From NCBI RefSeq assembly GCF_004916975.1, contig NZ_STGQ01000004.1, forward strand, positions 62,001 through 126,000: a stretch of DNA of 64,000 bases. Reading direction: 5' to 3'. Below are positions 1 to 8,028 of the stretch, piece by piece. The first letter of the stretch is position 1, and the number at the start of each line of letters is the position of its first letter. Source of the DNA: Paenibacillus dokdonensis. Its GTDB lineage: Bacteria > Bacillota > Bacilli > Paenibacillales > Paenibacillaceae. The position numbers were made by a program, and so were the translations under genes. The notes below the pieces were generated by a model that made no database searches, was not told the origin of the DNA, and was given only the letters and a program-made list of their open reading frames with translations.

Positions 1-15
1 ATGTCCTGCAAACAT
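1..15 (-). CDS. Start of a gene running off the left edge
   Basis: An ATG on the minus strand at 15..13 opens a frame reading MFAGH to the window edge. It starts 2 nt after the stop of the small ORF at 18..110, with GGGGGA just upstream as a possible ribosome site, so the two are probably co-transcribed. Five residues are too few to assign a family. Confidence 0.35.
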
Positions 16-17
16 CG

Positions 18-110
18 TTATTCCCCCTCTTTCCGGATTGCCTGTGGAATTCGCGAATCAAGCCAACCACAGACTCCCGAGAATAAAATCACCAGTACGA
101 TAAAGCTCAT
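18..110 (-). CDS. Small single-span membrane protein, 30 aa
   Basis: The ATG at 110..108 follows AAAGGAG with 9 nt spacing. The 30-residue product begins MSFIVLVILFSGVCGWLDSR: one hydrophobic N-terminal segment (residues 2-16) followed by a short charged tail. It lies 25 nt after the TetR gene and 2 nt before the next start, so it looks like the middle member of a TetR-led operon. The family is not recognised. The ribosome site and tight packing are the main support. Confidence 0.5.
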   Translation of the reverse strand: MSFIVLVILFSGVCGWLDSRIPQAIRKEGE

Positions 111-135
111 ATGGAGCAACTCCTTTACGGATCCG

Positions 136-762
136 TTATCCGATTGATTTTTTCTCCCGAAAACCAAGCAGCAGAACCTCAAATGCTTCATCAAAGGTAT
201 CAGCCAGACGCCGCAACAGCTCCTCTGCCGTCTCCTCGGAATATTGATAGGTTCCCACAACACCGTGAAGCATGTAAAAATAAATACGGGTGCTGGCAAG
301 CAGGCGCTCACTTCCATCCTGTAAGCCCGTGCAATTCCTTACTGCCTGCATCAACTGAGCGAACAGCAAATTTCTGATCTGGTTAATCTCCATTTCCGGA
401 GCGGCTTCATCCACACGAACGGATTTAATCTCAAAAAATATTCTGTACATATTTCGGTTCAGCAGACAAAACCGGATAAACAGCTGACTGATGTGTTTTA
501 AAATCGAATCCGGTTCCCCTTCTTCCAGCAGCAGATCCCCGATCGTCTGTTTTAATTCCAGTAATGAAGGCATGGAAAGCTGGTTCAGCAGGGCCTCCTT
601 ATCCTCAAAATAAATGTAAATCGTCGTGTGGGAACAATTTGCCTCCTTGGCAATCTCGCGCATGGTTACTGCATCATATCCTCTGGCTGCAAACAGCTGG
701 CCGGCAGCGTTCAATATATCCCGCTTGGTGTCCTCCGAACGAACATGTTTTTTTCTAGGCAT
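136..762 (-). CDS. TetR/AcrR family transcriptional repressor
   Basis: 208 aa. Residues 10-57 form a TetR helix-turn-helix DNA-binding domain (ILNAAGQLFAARGYDAVTMR, then HTTIYIYFEDKEALL). The remainder is a helical ligand/dimer domain of usual length; residues near 95-115 are rich in F, R and Y, and no ligand can be inferred. ATG start behind GAAAGGA. Two identical 13-bp palindromes lie at 803-815 and 837-849 in its own promoter, so autorepression is very likely. It heads a set with the downstream small membrane ORF and the gene leaving the window, which may be its regulated targets. Confidence 0.9.
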   Translation of the reverse strand: MPRKKHVRSEDTKRDILNAAGQLFAARGYDAVTMREIAKEANCSHTTIYIYFEDKEALLNQLSMPSLLELKQTIGDLLLEEGEPDSILKHISQLFIRFCLLNRNMYRIFFEIKSVRVDEAAPEMEINQIRNLLFAQLMQAVRNCTGLQDGSERLLASTRIYFYMLHGVVGTYQYSEETAEELLRRLADTFDEAFEVLLLGFREKKSIG

Positions 763-802
763 TAGGTCAGAAATTCCTTTCTTGTTCGTCGCTTATTTTA
801 AA

Positions 803-849
803 TAACCACTGGTTACTTATGATTATGGATATAATATAACCAATGGTTA
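803..849. promoter_or_regulatory. Pair of TetR-type operators
   Basis: Two perfect copies of TAACCA-n-TGGTTA lie at 803-815 and 837-849. Their starts are 34 bp apart, close to three helical turns. The upstream copy falls in the spacer of the promoter at 833-861, the other just after the predicted transcription start. The arrangement fits repression of the TetR operon by its own product. Confidence 0.8.
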
Positions 850-861
850 TTTATTAGTCAA
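833..861 (-). promoter_or_regulatory. Sigma-A promoter of the TetR operon
   Basis: Minus strand: -35 TTGACT (861..856), 17-bp spacer, -10 TATATT (838..833). The operator at 837-849 covers the spacer and the edge of the -10 box. Confidence 0.75.
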
Positions 862-898
862 TACCTTTTCAGCCTAAAATTGTAAATGATTTTCGCGC

Positions 899-924
899 AA
901 AAAAAACAGCCGCATAAACGGCTG
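899..924 (-). terminator. Orphan minus-strand terminator
   Basis: Hairpin CAGCCG/CGGCTG with a 6-nt loop followed on the minus strand by eight T. No minus-strand gene lies to its right before 1877, so it may shield the TetR promoter from antisense transcription. The rest of 940-1160 shows no gene. Confidence 0.6.
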
Positions 925-1165
925 CCCTAAAAAAGAATCCTGAGAGTATTGAGAGAGTTGCTGATGCCGAATTATACAAAAATTTGCATAATTCTATCAA
1001 TTGATAAGTAGTAGCTTAATTTATATAAGCTAACCTTTCAAAAGTGCAGAGAAAAGCATAGCTCTTTCTTCCTAACATTGTCAAGCGCGCGCTCGTACAA
1101 ACGAAGGAAAAAAACTTATTTTACCGCTTCACGCAACGAATAGCAGCGTTTATCGTATACTATTA

Positions 1166-1194
1166 TTGACGATCGATTGTTTACCAACTACCAT
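1166..1194 (+). promoter_or_regulatory. Possible promoter of the MarR gene
   Basis: TTGACG, 17-bp spacer, TACCAT. It would give a leader of about 75 nt before the TTG start at 1276. Confidence 0.45.
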
Positions 1195-1275
1195 GTCACT
1201 ATACGAGGCTTATTTGAATTAATGGGTTACTTTACGTTAACAATCATTCCGTTATATGCAGGAGGGTGATTTAGC

Positions 1276-1725
1276 TTGCATTCTTCATCCAAAGAACTAG
1301 CTAACCGATATTGTGAACTTATGGATAGGCTGCCGCGTCTTATTGACTATACGGGTATTGTCCGGCAGATGAAGCTAAGCACTACTGAAGCGTTCATTCT
1401 GCAATATCTGCAAAATAACGGCAGTCAGCGCGGCACCGACATCGTGAAGGTGACGGGTCTAACAACAAGCGCTATAACGCAAATTTGCGACAAACTGGTA
1501 CAAGAAGAACTGATTGAACGCAACCGCTCTGAAGCAGACCGGCGCTATGTGAACATTACGATTACGGGTAAAGGCTCGCATGTTCTTAAACAATTGTCCG
1601 ATATGAGCTCGGAACGTATTGTTGAAACGGTGGATCAATTTACAAATGAAGAGACGGACGAGCTGCTTGAGACCATTCGCCAATTGGGCGAATTGATCGA
1701 ATACCAGCGGAAACACCGCGAATAA
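1276..1725 (+). CDS. MarR family transcriptional regulator
   Basis: 149 aa. A winged helix-turn-helix occupies about residues 35-100: the recognition helix region is VTGLTTSAITQICDKLVQEE, and the wing contains EADRRYVNITITGKG. The flanking helices form the dimer domain. TTG start chosen because GGAGGG lies 9 nt upstream; the next ATG would cut the first helix. It stands alone between convergent genes, with a bidirectional terminator after it, so its target is not evident from context. Confidence 0.88.
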   Translation: MHSSSKELANRYCELMDRLPRLIDYTGIVRQMKLSTTEAFILQYLQNNGSQRGTDIVKVTGLTTSAITQICDKLVQEELIERNRSEADRRYVNITITGKGSHVLKQLSDMSSERIVETVDQFTNEETDELLETIRQLGELIEYQRKHRE

Positions 1726-1813
1726 ATCCCGTACCGCCCTCTCATCCGCTCAGCGGACATTGTTCTCGGATTTCCGAATATACGGCTACCCGGCAGCGGG
1801 AGCGCTAAATCAT

Positions 1814-1870
1814 GAAAAAGAACAACATTGTAGCCAGCCTTTAGGGCAGCAACAAGGTTGTTCTTTTTGT
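1814..1870. terminator. Bidirectional terminator between MarR and rocF
   Basis: Stem AAAGAACAAC (1817-1826) with GTTGTTCTTT (1857-1866) and T-rich tails on both strands. It sits between two convergent genes. Confidence 0.8.
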
Positions 1871-1876
1871 CATATA

Positions 1877-2776
1877 TCAGAGGATCCGGCTGCCGAATAA
1901 GGAGCCGATTAGCTCCACAGCCAGCTTCGACGTCTGATTATTCCGGTCCAGGAGCGGATTCACCTCTACAAACTCGGCAGAAGTAATCCGTCCGGATTCA
2001 CTCAGGAGCTCAAGTGAAAGATGTGCCTCTCGATAGCTGAGTCCGCCTCTGACAGGCGTCCCCGTACCTGGTGCCTCAATCGGATCAACGCTGTCGATGT
2101 CAAAGCTGAGATGTACCCCATCGGTACCGTTACCAGCGATTCGAAGTGCTTCAAGCACCACCTTCTCAATACCGAGACGGTCAATTTCATGCATAGTAAA
2201 GCAGGTCAGCCCGGTGGAACGGATCAGTGCTTTCTCATCCCGATCCAAATCCCTGGCTCCAATAATCACACAGTTTTCCGGTTTTAGGGGTATTGCACCT
2301 TCCACGATCTGCCTGAGCTTGATATGGGAAAGTCCCAAACCGACCGCAAGGGAAATGCCATGCATGTTCCCTGATGGACTTGTCAATTCCGTATTCAAAT
2401 CCGAGTGCGCATCGACCCAAATCACGCCCATATTGCTGTAATGCCGCGTTAATCCGGCCAAAGACCCCATCGCAATACTGTGATCTCCACCCAGAACCAG
2501 CGGAATATGTCCGGCAGCCACGGTCTCGTAGACAGCCTCTCCAAGCTGGCCGGACACAGCCAATACTTCCTCGAAATGCTTCATTTTGGTTCCTGCCGGG
2601 GAATGGACACCATCTGGAAGGCGGATGCATTGATCCGCCTCAACTTCATATCCAAGACCCTGCAGCTTTTTCACCAGGCCGAATTTCAACATGCTATCCG
2701 GACCGTTCTCGCTTCCGGGCCGCCCTGCGCCTAACCCAAACGGTACCCGGATGATTGAAATGGATTGCTGAACCAT
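1877..2776 (-). CDS. rocF: Arginase
   Basis: 299 aa, the usual length. Arginase hydrolyses L-arginine to ornithine and urea in the cytoplasm with a two-manganese centre. The three metal-ligand motifs are present: GGDHS (about residue 95), DAHSD (about 121) and SFDIDSVDP (about 224). The ribosome site GGGGAGG overlaps the end of rocD; the genes are 6 nt apart. Together they form the first two steps of arginine catabolism (arginine to ornithine to glutamate semialdehyde). Agmatinase is less likely because of rocD next door. Confidence 0.93.
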   Translation of the reverse strand: MVQQSISIIRVPFGLGAGRPGSENGPDSMLKFGLVKKLQGLGYEVEADQCIRLPDGVHSPAGTKMKHFEEVLAVSGQLGEAVYETVAAGHIPLVLGGDHSIAMGSLAGLTRHYSNMGVIWVDAHSDLNTELTSPSGNMHGISLAVGLGLSHIKLRQIVEGAIPLKPENCVIIGARDLDRDEKALIRSTGLTCFTMHEIDRLGIEKVVLEALRIAGNGTDGVHLSFDIDSVDPIEAPGTGTPVRGGLSYREAHLSLELLSESGRITSAEFVEVNPLLDRNNQTSKLAVELIGSLFGSRIL

Positions 2777-2782
2777 TCTTCT

Positions 2783-4006
2783 TCAAGCCTCCCCTTGACT
2801 GGCAAACACCTCTTCAATCCGGCTCAGAGCAAAGTCCAGCTCTTCTTCCGTGATGACCAGAGGCGGCGCCAGCCGAATGGTCGTCTCATGCGTTTCCTTA
2901 CACAGAAGTCCGATCCTTGCCAGTGCTTCGCAGTATGGCCTTGCGGGCACGGAGAGCTGGATCCCGATCAACAGGCCGCGTCCACGGACTGAAACAATAT
3001 CGGGATGCGTGATGGATGTAAGCTTTTTCATAAAATAACGTCCAAGCTCCTCGGACCGCTCCACCAGTCTTTCCTCTTCCATGACATCCAGTGCCGCCAG
3101 CGCCACTGCACAGGCCAACGGATTACCCCCGAAGGTGGAGCCATGCGAGCCTGGTTCGAAAACATTCATGATTGCATCATCCGCGGCAACCGCCGAAATT
3201 GGAATCACACCGCCTCCAAGCGCCTTGCCCAGGATGTACACATCCGGCACCACAGCCTCCCAATCACAGGCGAATTTTTTGCCCGTACGTCCGAAGCCCG
3301 TCTGGATCTCATCAGCAATAAACAGCACGCCCTGCTGGCGGCAAAGCTCATATGCCTCGGATAAAAATCGCTCCGGAGGTATGATAATCCCTGCTTCTCC
3401 CTGCACCGGCTCCACCAGAAAAGCAGCCGTATCCGGCGTAATTGCGGCCCGGAGTGCTTCAAGATCACCATATGGAACACTTTTGAATCCCGGCGTAAAC
3501 GGACCGAAATCCTGTTTGTATGCCGCTTCCGTTGAGAAAGACGTAATGGTTAATGTCCGTCCATGAAAATTGCCATCGCAGACAATGATCTCCGCTCGAT
3601 TCTCCTCCACTCCTTTGATCCGGTAAGCCCAGCGTCTCGCCATTTTCAGTGCAGTTTCCACCGCTTCCGCCCCGGAATTCATCGCAAGAATTTTGTCTTT
3701 TCCGGCAAATTCCGCAAGCCTTCGCACAAACTGTGCAAGCGTCTCACTATGAAACGCTCTTGAGGTCAGCGTCACTTTCTCCGCCTGCTCTTTCAGCGCC
3801 TGTATGATCTTGGGGTGCCGGTGACCGTGATTCAACGCGGAATATGCGCTCAGCATATCAAGATAACGACGGCCTCCCGCATCCTCGACCCATACCCCTT
3901 CAGCCCTCTCGATGACAATCGGGAGCGGAAGGTAATTACTCGCGCTGTACCTCTCCATCATTTGCAGGACTTGTTCCGTTGTGGCCATAGCTGCACATCC
4001 CATCAT
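2783..4006 (-). CDS. rocD: Ornithine aminotransferase
   Basis: 407 aa class-III PLP aminotransferase that converts ornithine and 2-oxoglutarate to glutamate semialdehyde and glutamate. MNSGAEAVETALKMARRW (about residues 108-125) is the cofactor phosphate region; the PLP lysine is in ILGKALGGG (about 259). DEIQTGFGRTGK is also diagnostic. The start at 4006 has AGGGTGA 9 nt upstream; a start six residues inside (MATTEQ, 3988) matches family N-termini but has a weaker site. First gene of the rocD-rocF operon. No clear sigma-54 (-24/-12) promoter was found upstream. Confidence 0.93.
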   Translation of the reverse strand: MMGCAAMATTEQVLQMMERYSASNYLPLPIVIERAEGVWVEDAGGRRYLDMLSAYSALNHGHRHPKIIQALKEQAEKVTLTSRAFHSETLAQFVRRLAEFAGKDKILAMNSGAEAVETALKMARRWAYRIKGVEENRAEIIVCDGNFHGRTLTITSFSTEAAYKQDFGPFTPGFKSVPYGDLEALRAAITPDTAAFLVEPVQGEAGIIIPPERFLSEAYELCRQQGVLFIADEIQTGFGRTGKKFACDWEAVVPDVYILGKALGGGVIPISAVAADDAIMNVFEPGSHGSTFGGNPLACAVALAALDVMEEERLVERSEELGRYFMKKLTSITHPDIVSVRGRGLLIGIQLSVPARPYCEALARIGLLCKETHETTIRLAPPLVITEEELDFALSRIEEVFASQGEA

Positions 4007-4091
4007 GTAAACTTTTCACCCTGCTACGTTCCTATCTTATTGGCGAAAACCTCATTTCATGATTTGTGAATTTTTGTACATAAAAAACAGC

Positions 4092-4138
4092 AAAAAAAAC
4101 ACCGTCTTCCTCCGCTTGCCGCATGAAGAAGATCGGTG
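4092..4138 (-). terminator. Terminator after the thioredoxin-like gene
   Basis: Stem of GCACCGATCTTC with GAAGACGGTG on the minus strand followed by a run of eight T. It separates the thioredoxin-like gene from rocD. Confidence 0.8.
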
Positions 4139-4184
4139 CTCTTTGATTCAAACACTACAAACGGGAATTCACCCCGCCAATAGA

Positions 4185-4511
4185 TTATTTTTTGGACTCC
4201 AGCGTTTCCAGATACTCGGATATCTCTGACGGTGTCTTCGCGAATTTGCTGTGCAGATGGGCCAGCTTCTCACCGTTCTTGTATACCAGAAGACTCGGAA
4301 TTCCGCGCACATCGTTTTTGCTGGTGATATCCTCGAACTGCTCCACATCCATGGCATAGAATTCTTTATCCGAATGCTTCGCCATGATGTCTGGCAGAAA
4401 TTTGTCCAGCGTCTTGCAGTCCGGACACCAGGTTGCGTCATATTTAATGACGGTTAGTCCGTCTCGGTTGATCAAATCCTCGTATTGCTTTTCCGTTTGA
4501 ATACGTTCCAT
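4185..4511 (-). CDS. Thioredoxin-like protein
   Basis: 108 aa. Single thioredoxin fold with the redox pair in ATWCPDC (about residues 26-32) and the cis-proline in VRGIPSLLVYKNG (about 72). The start at MERIQTEKQ is preferred over the longer frame because AAAGGGG lies 9 nt upstream and family N-termini match. Thiol-disulfide exchange in the cytoplasm is expected; WCPDC rather than WCGPC suggests a specialised, YtpP-like member. Monocistronic, with its own terminator. Confidence 0.85.
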   Translation of the reverse strand: MERIQTEKQYEDLINRDGLTVIKYDATWCPDCKTLDKFLPDIMAKHSDKEFYAMDVEQFEDITSKNDVRGIPSLLVYKNGEKLAHLHSKFAKTPSEISEYLETLESKK

Positions 4512-4641
4512 CTCTGTTATCCCCTTTACCCGTCGTCTTTGGCGGCTTCCTAGAGAAGCTTGGGTTTCGGGATGCAATGACATGCATCACACCCGAACCG
4601 TTATCTTATTTTAGCCGTTTATGACATGGTTTGCAAAAGGA

Positions 4642-5259
4642 TTACATGGAATGCATTTCATGACCGGAAGATGGCGGTTCGCCTGCGGAAGGACTGTGGC
4701 CCAACCAGGCGGCAACGCACAAGATGACTACCGGAAGCACTATATAAATCATCCAGAAGGATGTACGGACAGGTGCCGCTGGTAAAGCGCTCCTTTTTTC
4801 TTTGACTGAGCTCACAGCCGCCACCGGCTCCCCTTCCCGATGCTTGCGATCATGTATCAGGTAGATGACCAGCGCAGTTACCGCAATAAACATGGCATCC
4901 ATGATGAACAGCATGACATCCCACTGCCGCTTCGGGATCATCTCTCCCAGCATCGCGCCATGCACGCCACCCATGATTCCTCCACCAATCCCTTCTACAA
5001 CGGCCAGCAGACTCAAGGGTCTGCCGATCAGATAGCCGATCAGGAAGCAAAAGAGGATTGATATCCCAGTGGACACCACCAGGCTCTGCGCAAACAGCAT
5101 GCCGAGAATGACGCCAATCGTCAAATTCGACATGAGCCCTGTCGTCATCGCCACTACCATACCTGTCATATTCGTCAAAATATGACGGTTAAGTTGAACG
5201 AACATAATGCATAGCACCGTATAAATGAAGACAATCAATATACTTATGTTCAACAGCAT
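4642..5259 (-). CDS. Polytopic membrane protein with Met/His-rich tail
   Basis: About 205 aa with five or so membrane spans: four in the first 125 residues, one near residue 170. The second half holds a charged cytoplasmic stretch (IHDRKHREGE). The C-terminus ends GHEMHSM after a small extracytoplasmic-looking segment, which could bind copper or another metal. The start at 5259 gives the better spacing from AAAGGGG. The family is not recognised with confidence; the metal link is inference from the tail only. Confidence 0.6.
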   Translation of the reverse strand: MLLNISILIVFIYTVLCIMFVQLNRHILTNMTGMVVAMTTGLMSNLTIGVILGMLFAQSLVVSTGISILFCFLIGYLIGRPLSLLAVVEGIGGGIMGGVHGAMLGEMIPKRQWDVMLFIMDAMFIAVTALVIYLIHDRKHREGEPVAAVSSVKEKRSALPAAPVRTSFWMIYIVLPVVILCVAAWLGHSPSAGEPPSSGHEMHSM

Positions 5260-5455
5260 TCGCATGGCCCCTTTCGCCCGGGTGCTGCAGTTAAACCTCC
5301 AAGACTGCTTTCCATAACTGTCTGCTGCAACTGCGGCGCCTTCCCTTCCGCTCTCTGAAGCTTATTCAGCAGATCTTATCTTTATGCTGATAACTCGTAA
5401 AAGCATAAAAGGAAAGCCCCGCTTTTTTATGCGGCCGCTCTCCTCATTTCATACG

Positions 5456-6046
5456 TTACGGATATATTTTCTCCCCGTTTTCGAGCATGCGGATGAACTC
5501 ATCCACTTTTCTTTTGCGGGTCTCAGGCTTCTTCGCGTTTTTGATCCGGAACGTGATCGCAAATTTGTTTTGGCTGTTCAAGGTCTCATAAAATGCCTTC
5601 GCGTCCGGATGCTCGGCAAAGGCGGCCTCCAATTCCTCCGGCAGCGTGCTACGGCTTTGAGATTCATACGCCGCTTCCCAGCGACCGTTGTTTCTGGCCG
5701 TCTCGACCGCCTGAAGGCCCGCAGGCTTCATCCGCCCTTCCTCCGTCAAACGCTGGACCTTTTCCCGGTTCACCTGTGACCAGATACTGTCTTTCCCTCG
5801 GGGTCCAAAGCGCTGAATCCAGCTTTTTTCATCCAGCTTTTCCTTGCGGCTGTCAATCCAGCCGTAGCAAATCGCGCTGTCCAGCGCTTCGTCATAGCTC
5901 ACGGAATCAAACCCCGAATTCTTCTTGGCAATCTGCAGCCTGACCCCCTTCGAAAGATGATGGTTCTGATCCAGCCAAGCCTCCCAGTCAGACTGACTCT
6001 CACATAACAGCAGCGGCCATTCCGCTTGTCCTTCTGCTTTCTTCAT
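5456..6046 (-). CDS. YdeI/OmpD-associated family protein
   Basis: 196 aa from MKKAEGQ, chosen because AAGGGAG lies 10 nt upstream. The motifs LDSAICYGWIDSRKEKLDE and WIQRFGPRGKDSIWSQVNREKV are typical of the YdeI family; the C-terminal half has LEAAFAEHPDAKAFYETLN and ends with the family's helix that tops RKRKVDEFI. The biochemical role of the family is unknown. Monocistronic. Confidence 0.8.
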   Translation of the reverse strand: MKKAEGQAEWPLLLCESQSDWEAWLDQNHHLSKGVRLQIAKKNSGFDSVSYDEALDSAICYGWIDSRKEKLDEKSWIQRFGPRGKDSIWSQVNREKVQRLTEEGRMKPAGLQAVETARNNGRWEAAYESQSRSTLPEELEAAFAEHPDAKAFYETLNSQNKFAITFRIKNAKKPETRKRKVDEFIRMLENGEKIYP

Positions 6047-6163
6047 CCTCACACGACTCCCTTCCTTATGTACAGTTCTACCTTTTTCCGCTCCCATCCA
6101 TACTAATTACCATTTTAATCCGTATATATTATCGCCTTCAAGACTTTTAAGGATAAAAACAAA

Positions 6164-6208
6164 GAAAAGAGCCTCCGCCACTCGATCCGAATAGCGGGAC
6201 TCTCTTTT
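6164..6208 (-). terminator. Terminator after the methyltransferase gene
   Basis: Stem AAAGAG(T)CCCGC with GCGGAGGCTCTTTT on the minus strand, with a T-rich tail. Confidence 0.75.
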
Positions 6209-6236
6209 GAATGTTCGCCCGTTGCCAGCGAAAAAT

Positions 6237-6797
6237 CTATTTTTCAAAAACGATGCTGTAGAACGCTTCCGTCCACGGCTGCCGACTTAGCACCTTAAAA
6301 CCCATTCCCTCCAAAACACGCGTCATTTCGCTGGAGGAAATACGATGGTTCTGTGGCGGTCCACTCTCGGTTTCCCATTCGATGCACAGCGCACGACCAC
6401 CCTTTTTCAAGACACGCTGGATTTCCCGGAGTCCTTGCTCCGGCGGATCCACTTCATGAAGCACCATGGAACAGATGACGGCATCCACCTTCTCATCCTC
6501 CATCGGGATATGCTCCGCTTCGCCCTCGATGATCTCGATACGGCTGTTCTTCTGCTCTTCCATGCGGCTTTTTAAATATTCCAGCATTGCGGACTGGGCA
6601 TCCAGCGCGTACACGATGCCGCTGGTTCTCTCCACAGCCGGAAAGGTAAAGTATCCTCCGCCTGCTCCCACATCCAGAATATCCTCACTACCTGTTAAAC
6701 CGAGCAGATCCAGAAGCTGCTCCGGCGGAAGATTTTTTCTTCGCTCGGGGTTGTCCAGCTTGGCAATCCGTGCCGGGTCAAAACGTTTATCGTTCAT
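6237..6797 (-). CDS. Class I SAM-dependent methyltransferase
   Basis: 186 aa from MNDKRFD, chosen because GAGGAGGAAG sits just upstream. The SAM-binding glycine motif is ILDVGAGGGYFTFP (about residues 40-53), with the acidic residue of motif II in YALDAQ and motif IV in VDAVICSMVLHEV. UbiE/Methyltransf_11 type; substrate unknown. Monocistronic. Confidence 0.85.
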   Translation of the reverse strand: MNDKRFDPARIAKLDNPERRKNLPPEQLLDLLGLTGSEDILDVGAGGGYFTFPAVERTSGIVYALDAQSAMLEYLKSRMEEQKNSRIEIIEGEAEHIPMEDEKVDAVICSMVLHEVDPPEQGLREIQRVLKKGGRALCIEWETESGPPQNHRISSSEMTRVLEGMGFKVLSRQPWTEAFYSIVFEK

Positions 6798-6881
6798 CGA
6801 TTCTTCCTCCTCATCGGTACATGCTGTGCAGACCATTTCATTCTAGCATTCCTGCTAAAAGGGGGGCAAACCAGCGAGCAA

Positions 6882-8012
6882 TTATCCATTAGTCATCAGC
6901 TCGTTGTATAGCCTTACGGTCTCCACTTCCGGTTTTGTTTCCAGCTCAGTCCCGATGAGAGTAACAAAGCTCTGGTACTCGCTGGCGACCGCCGCTTGAT
7001 TCCCCTGCGCATGATAAACCTTCATAATGCTCTGGCATATTTCATCCGAGTAAGGCTCTTTCATCTTTAATGAAACCAGCCGCTGCAATGCCTGGCGTTC
7101 TCTTCCTATCTGCGTCTCATAAGCCGCCGCTGCGATTGAGCAGCGGATATATCTGCGCAGCAGTTCTTCCCGCACGGGCTTGGCCCAAAAATAATCATGC
7201 TCCTCCAGGTAATCCCCCTGATATAGGTTCAACGTCTGTTCCAGCCGCTGCCACTCCTGTTCCGTGGTTACCTGTTCGATTTGGCTGCTGTGCATGAACA
7301 GGTCCACGTCTGTTGTAAATCCGTTCCGCAGCAAGCGGTAGCTGTCATGTGCGAATTCAATTAGAGCCTTAACGCCCCATTGTTTCAGCATCTTCCGTAC
7401 CTGATAAACAGAGGTATGCAGCTGTGTCGTTGCCTTATCCAGTTTAAGCTGAGGCCACAGCGTTTCCAGAATAACATCCTTCGTTACCCACCGGTCCTGC
7501 TGGTGAAGTAAAAAAGCGAACAATTCCTGCGCTTTTTGCGTTCTCCATTTCAGCAAGCTGCCTGCCGCAACGTTGTCGTCAAGCAATAAACGCTTGAAAC
7601 ATATGACCATCGATTCTACAGGGACCTGCACACCCGCCTGCTCCTGCGTTATTTTCAGCTGTGATTCGATACGGCTTACCGTCTTGGCGAATCTCGCCGG
7701 ATCGACGGGTTTTAACAAATAATCCAGGGCATTAAGCTCAAAAGCCTCAATTGCATAATGGTTGTATGCCGTCACGAACACGATCTGAAGATCCGGAATC
7801 ATCGCCATCAGCTTTTCTCCTGCTTCCAAACCGTTCATGCCCGGCATTTCAATATCCAAGAAAACGACATCTGTCTGGTTCTCCGCCACATGCTCCAGAC
7901 CCGATCCAATACGAGTGAATTTACCGCTTATCTCCAGCCGTCCATCCGCATGAATCAACCTTTCCAGCTGAAGAAGTGCCGGGTTTTCATCGTCAATCAG
8001 AACAGCCTTCAA
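6882..8012 (-). CDS. Response regulator with SARP/BTAD-type output
   Basis: 376 aa. An N-terminal receiver (LIDDEN near residue 5; phospho-acceptor Asp in VVFLDIEMPGMNG; TAYN; LKPVD) is followed by a winged-helix DNA-binding domain (about 145-235) and a BTAD-type helical repeat domain (about 240-376). The start is TTG with GAAGGGG 11 nt upstream. It lies 16 nt behind the hybrid kinase gene, so the pair is one operon and a cognate signalling system. The target genes are not apparent. Confidence 0.88.
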   Translation of the reverse strand: MKAVLIDDENPALLQLERLIHADGRLEISGKFTRIGSGLEHVAENQTDVVFLDIEMPGMNGLEAGEKLMAMIPDLQIVFVTAYNHYAIEAFELNALDYLLKPVDPARFAKTVSRIESQLKITQEQAGVQVPVESMVICFKRLLLDDNVAAGSLLKWRTQKAQELFAFLLHQQDRWVTKDVILETLWPQLKLDKATTQLHTSVYQVRKMLKQWGVKALIEFAHDSYRLLRNGFTTDVDLFMHSSQIEQVTTEQEWQRLEQTLNLYQGDYLEEHDYFWAKPVREELLRRYIRCSIAAAAYETQIGRERQALQRLVSLKMKEPYSDEICQSIMKVYHAQGNQAAVASEYQSFVTLIGTELETKPEVETVRLYNELMTNG

Positions 8013-8028
8013 TACGTTTTGCACCCCT

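Noticed and set aside
3988..4100. Sigma-54 promoter before rocD
   Set aside because: No TGGCAC-N5-TTGC pattern was seen in the region; RocR-type control cannot be claimed.
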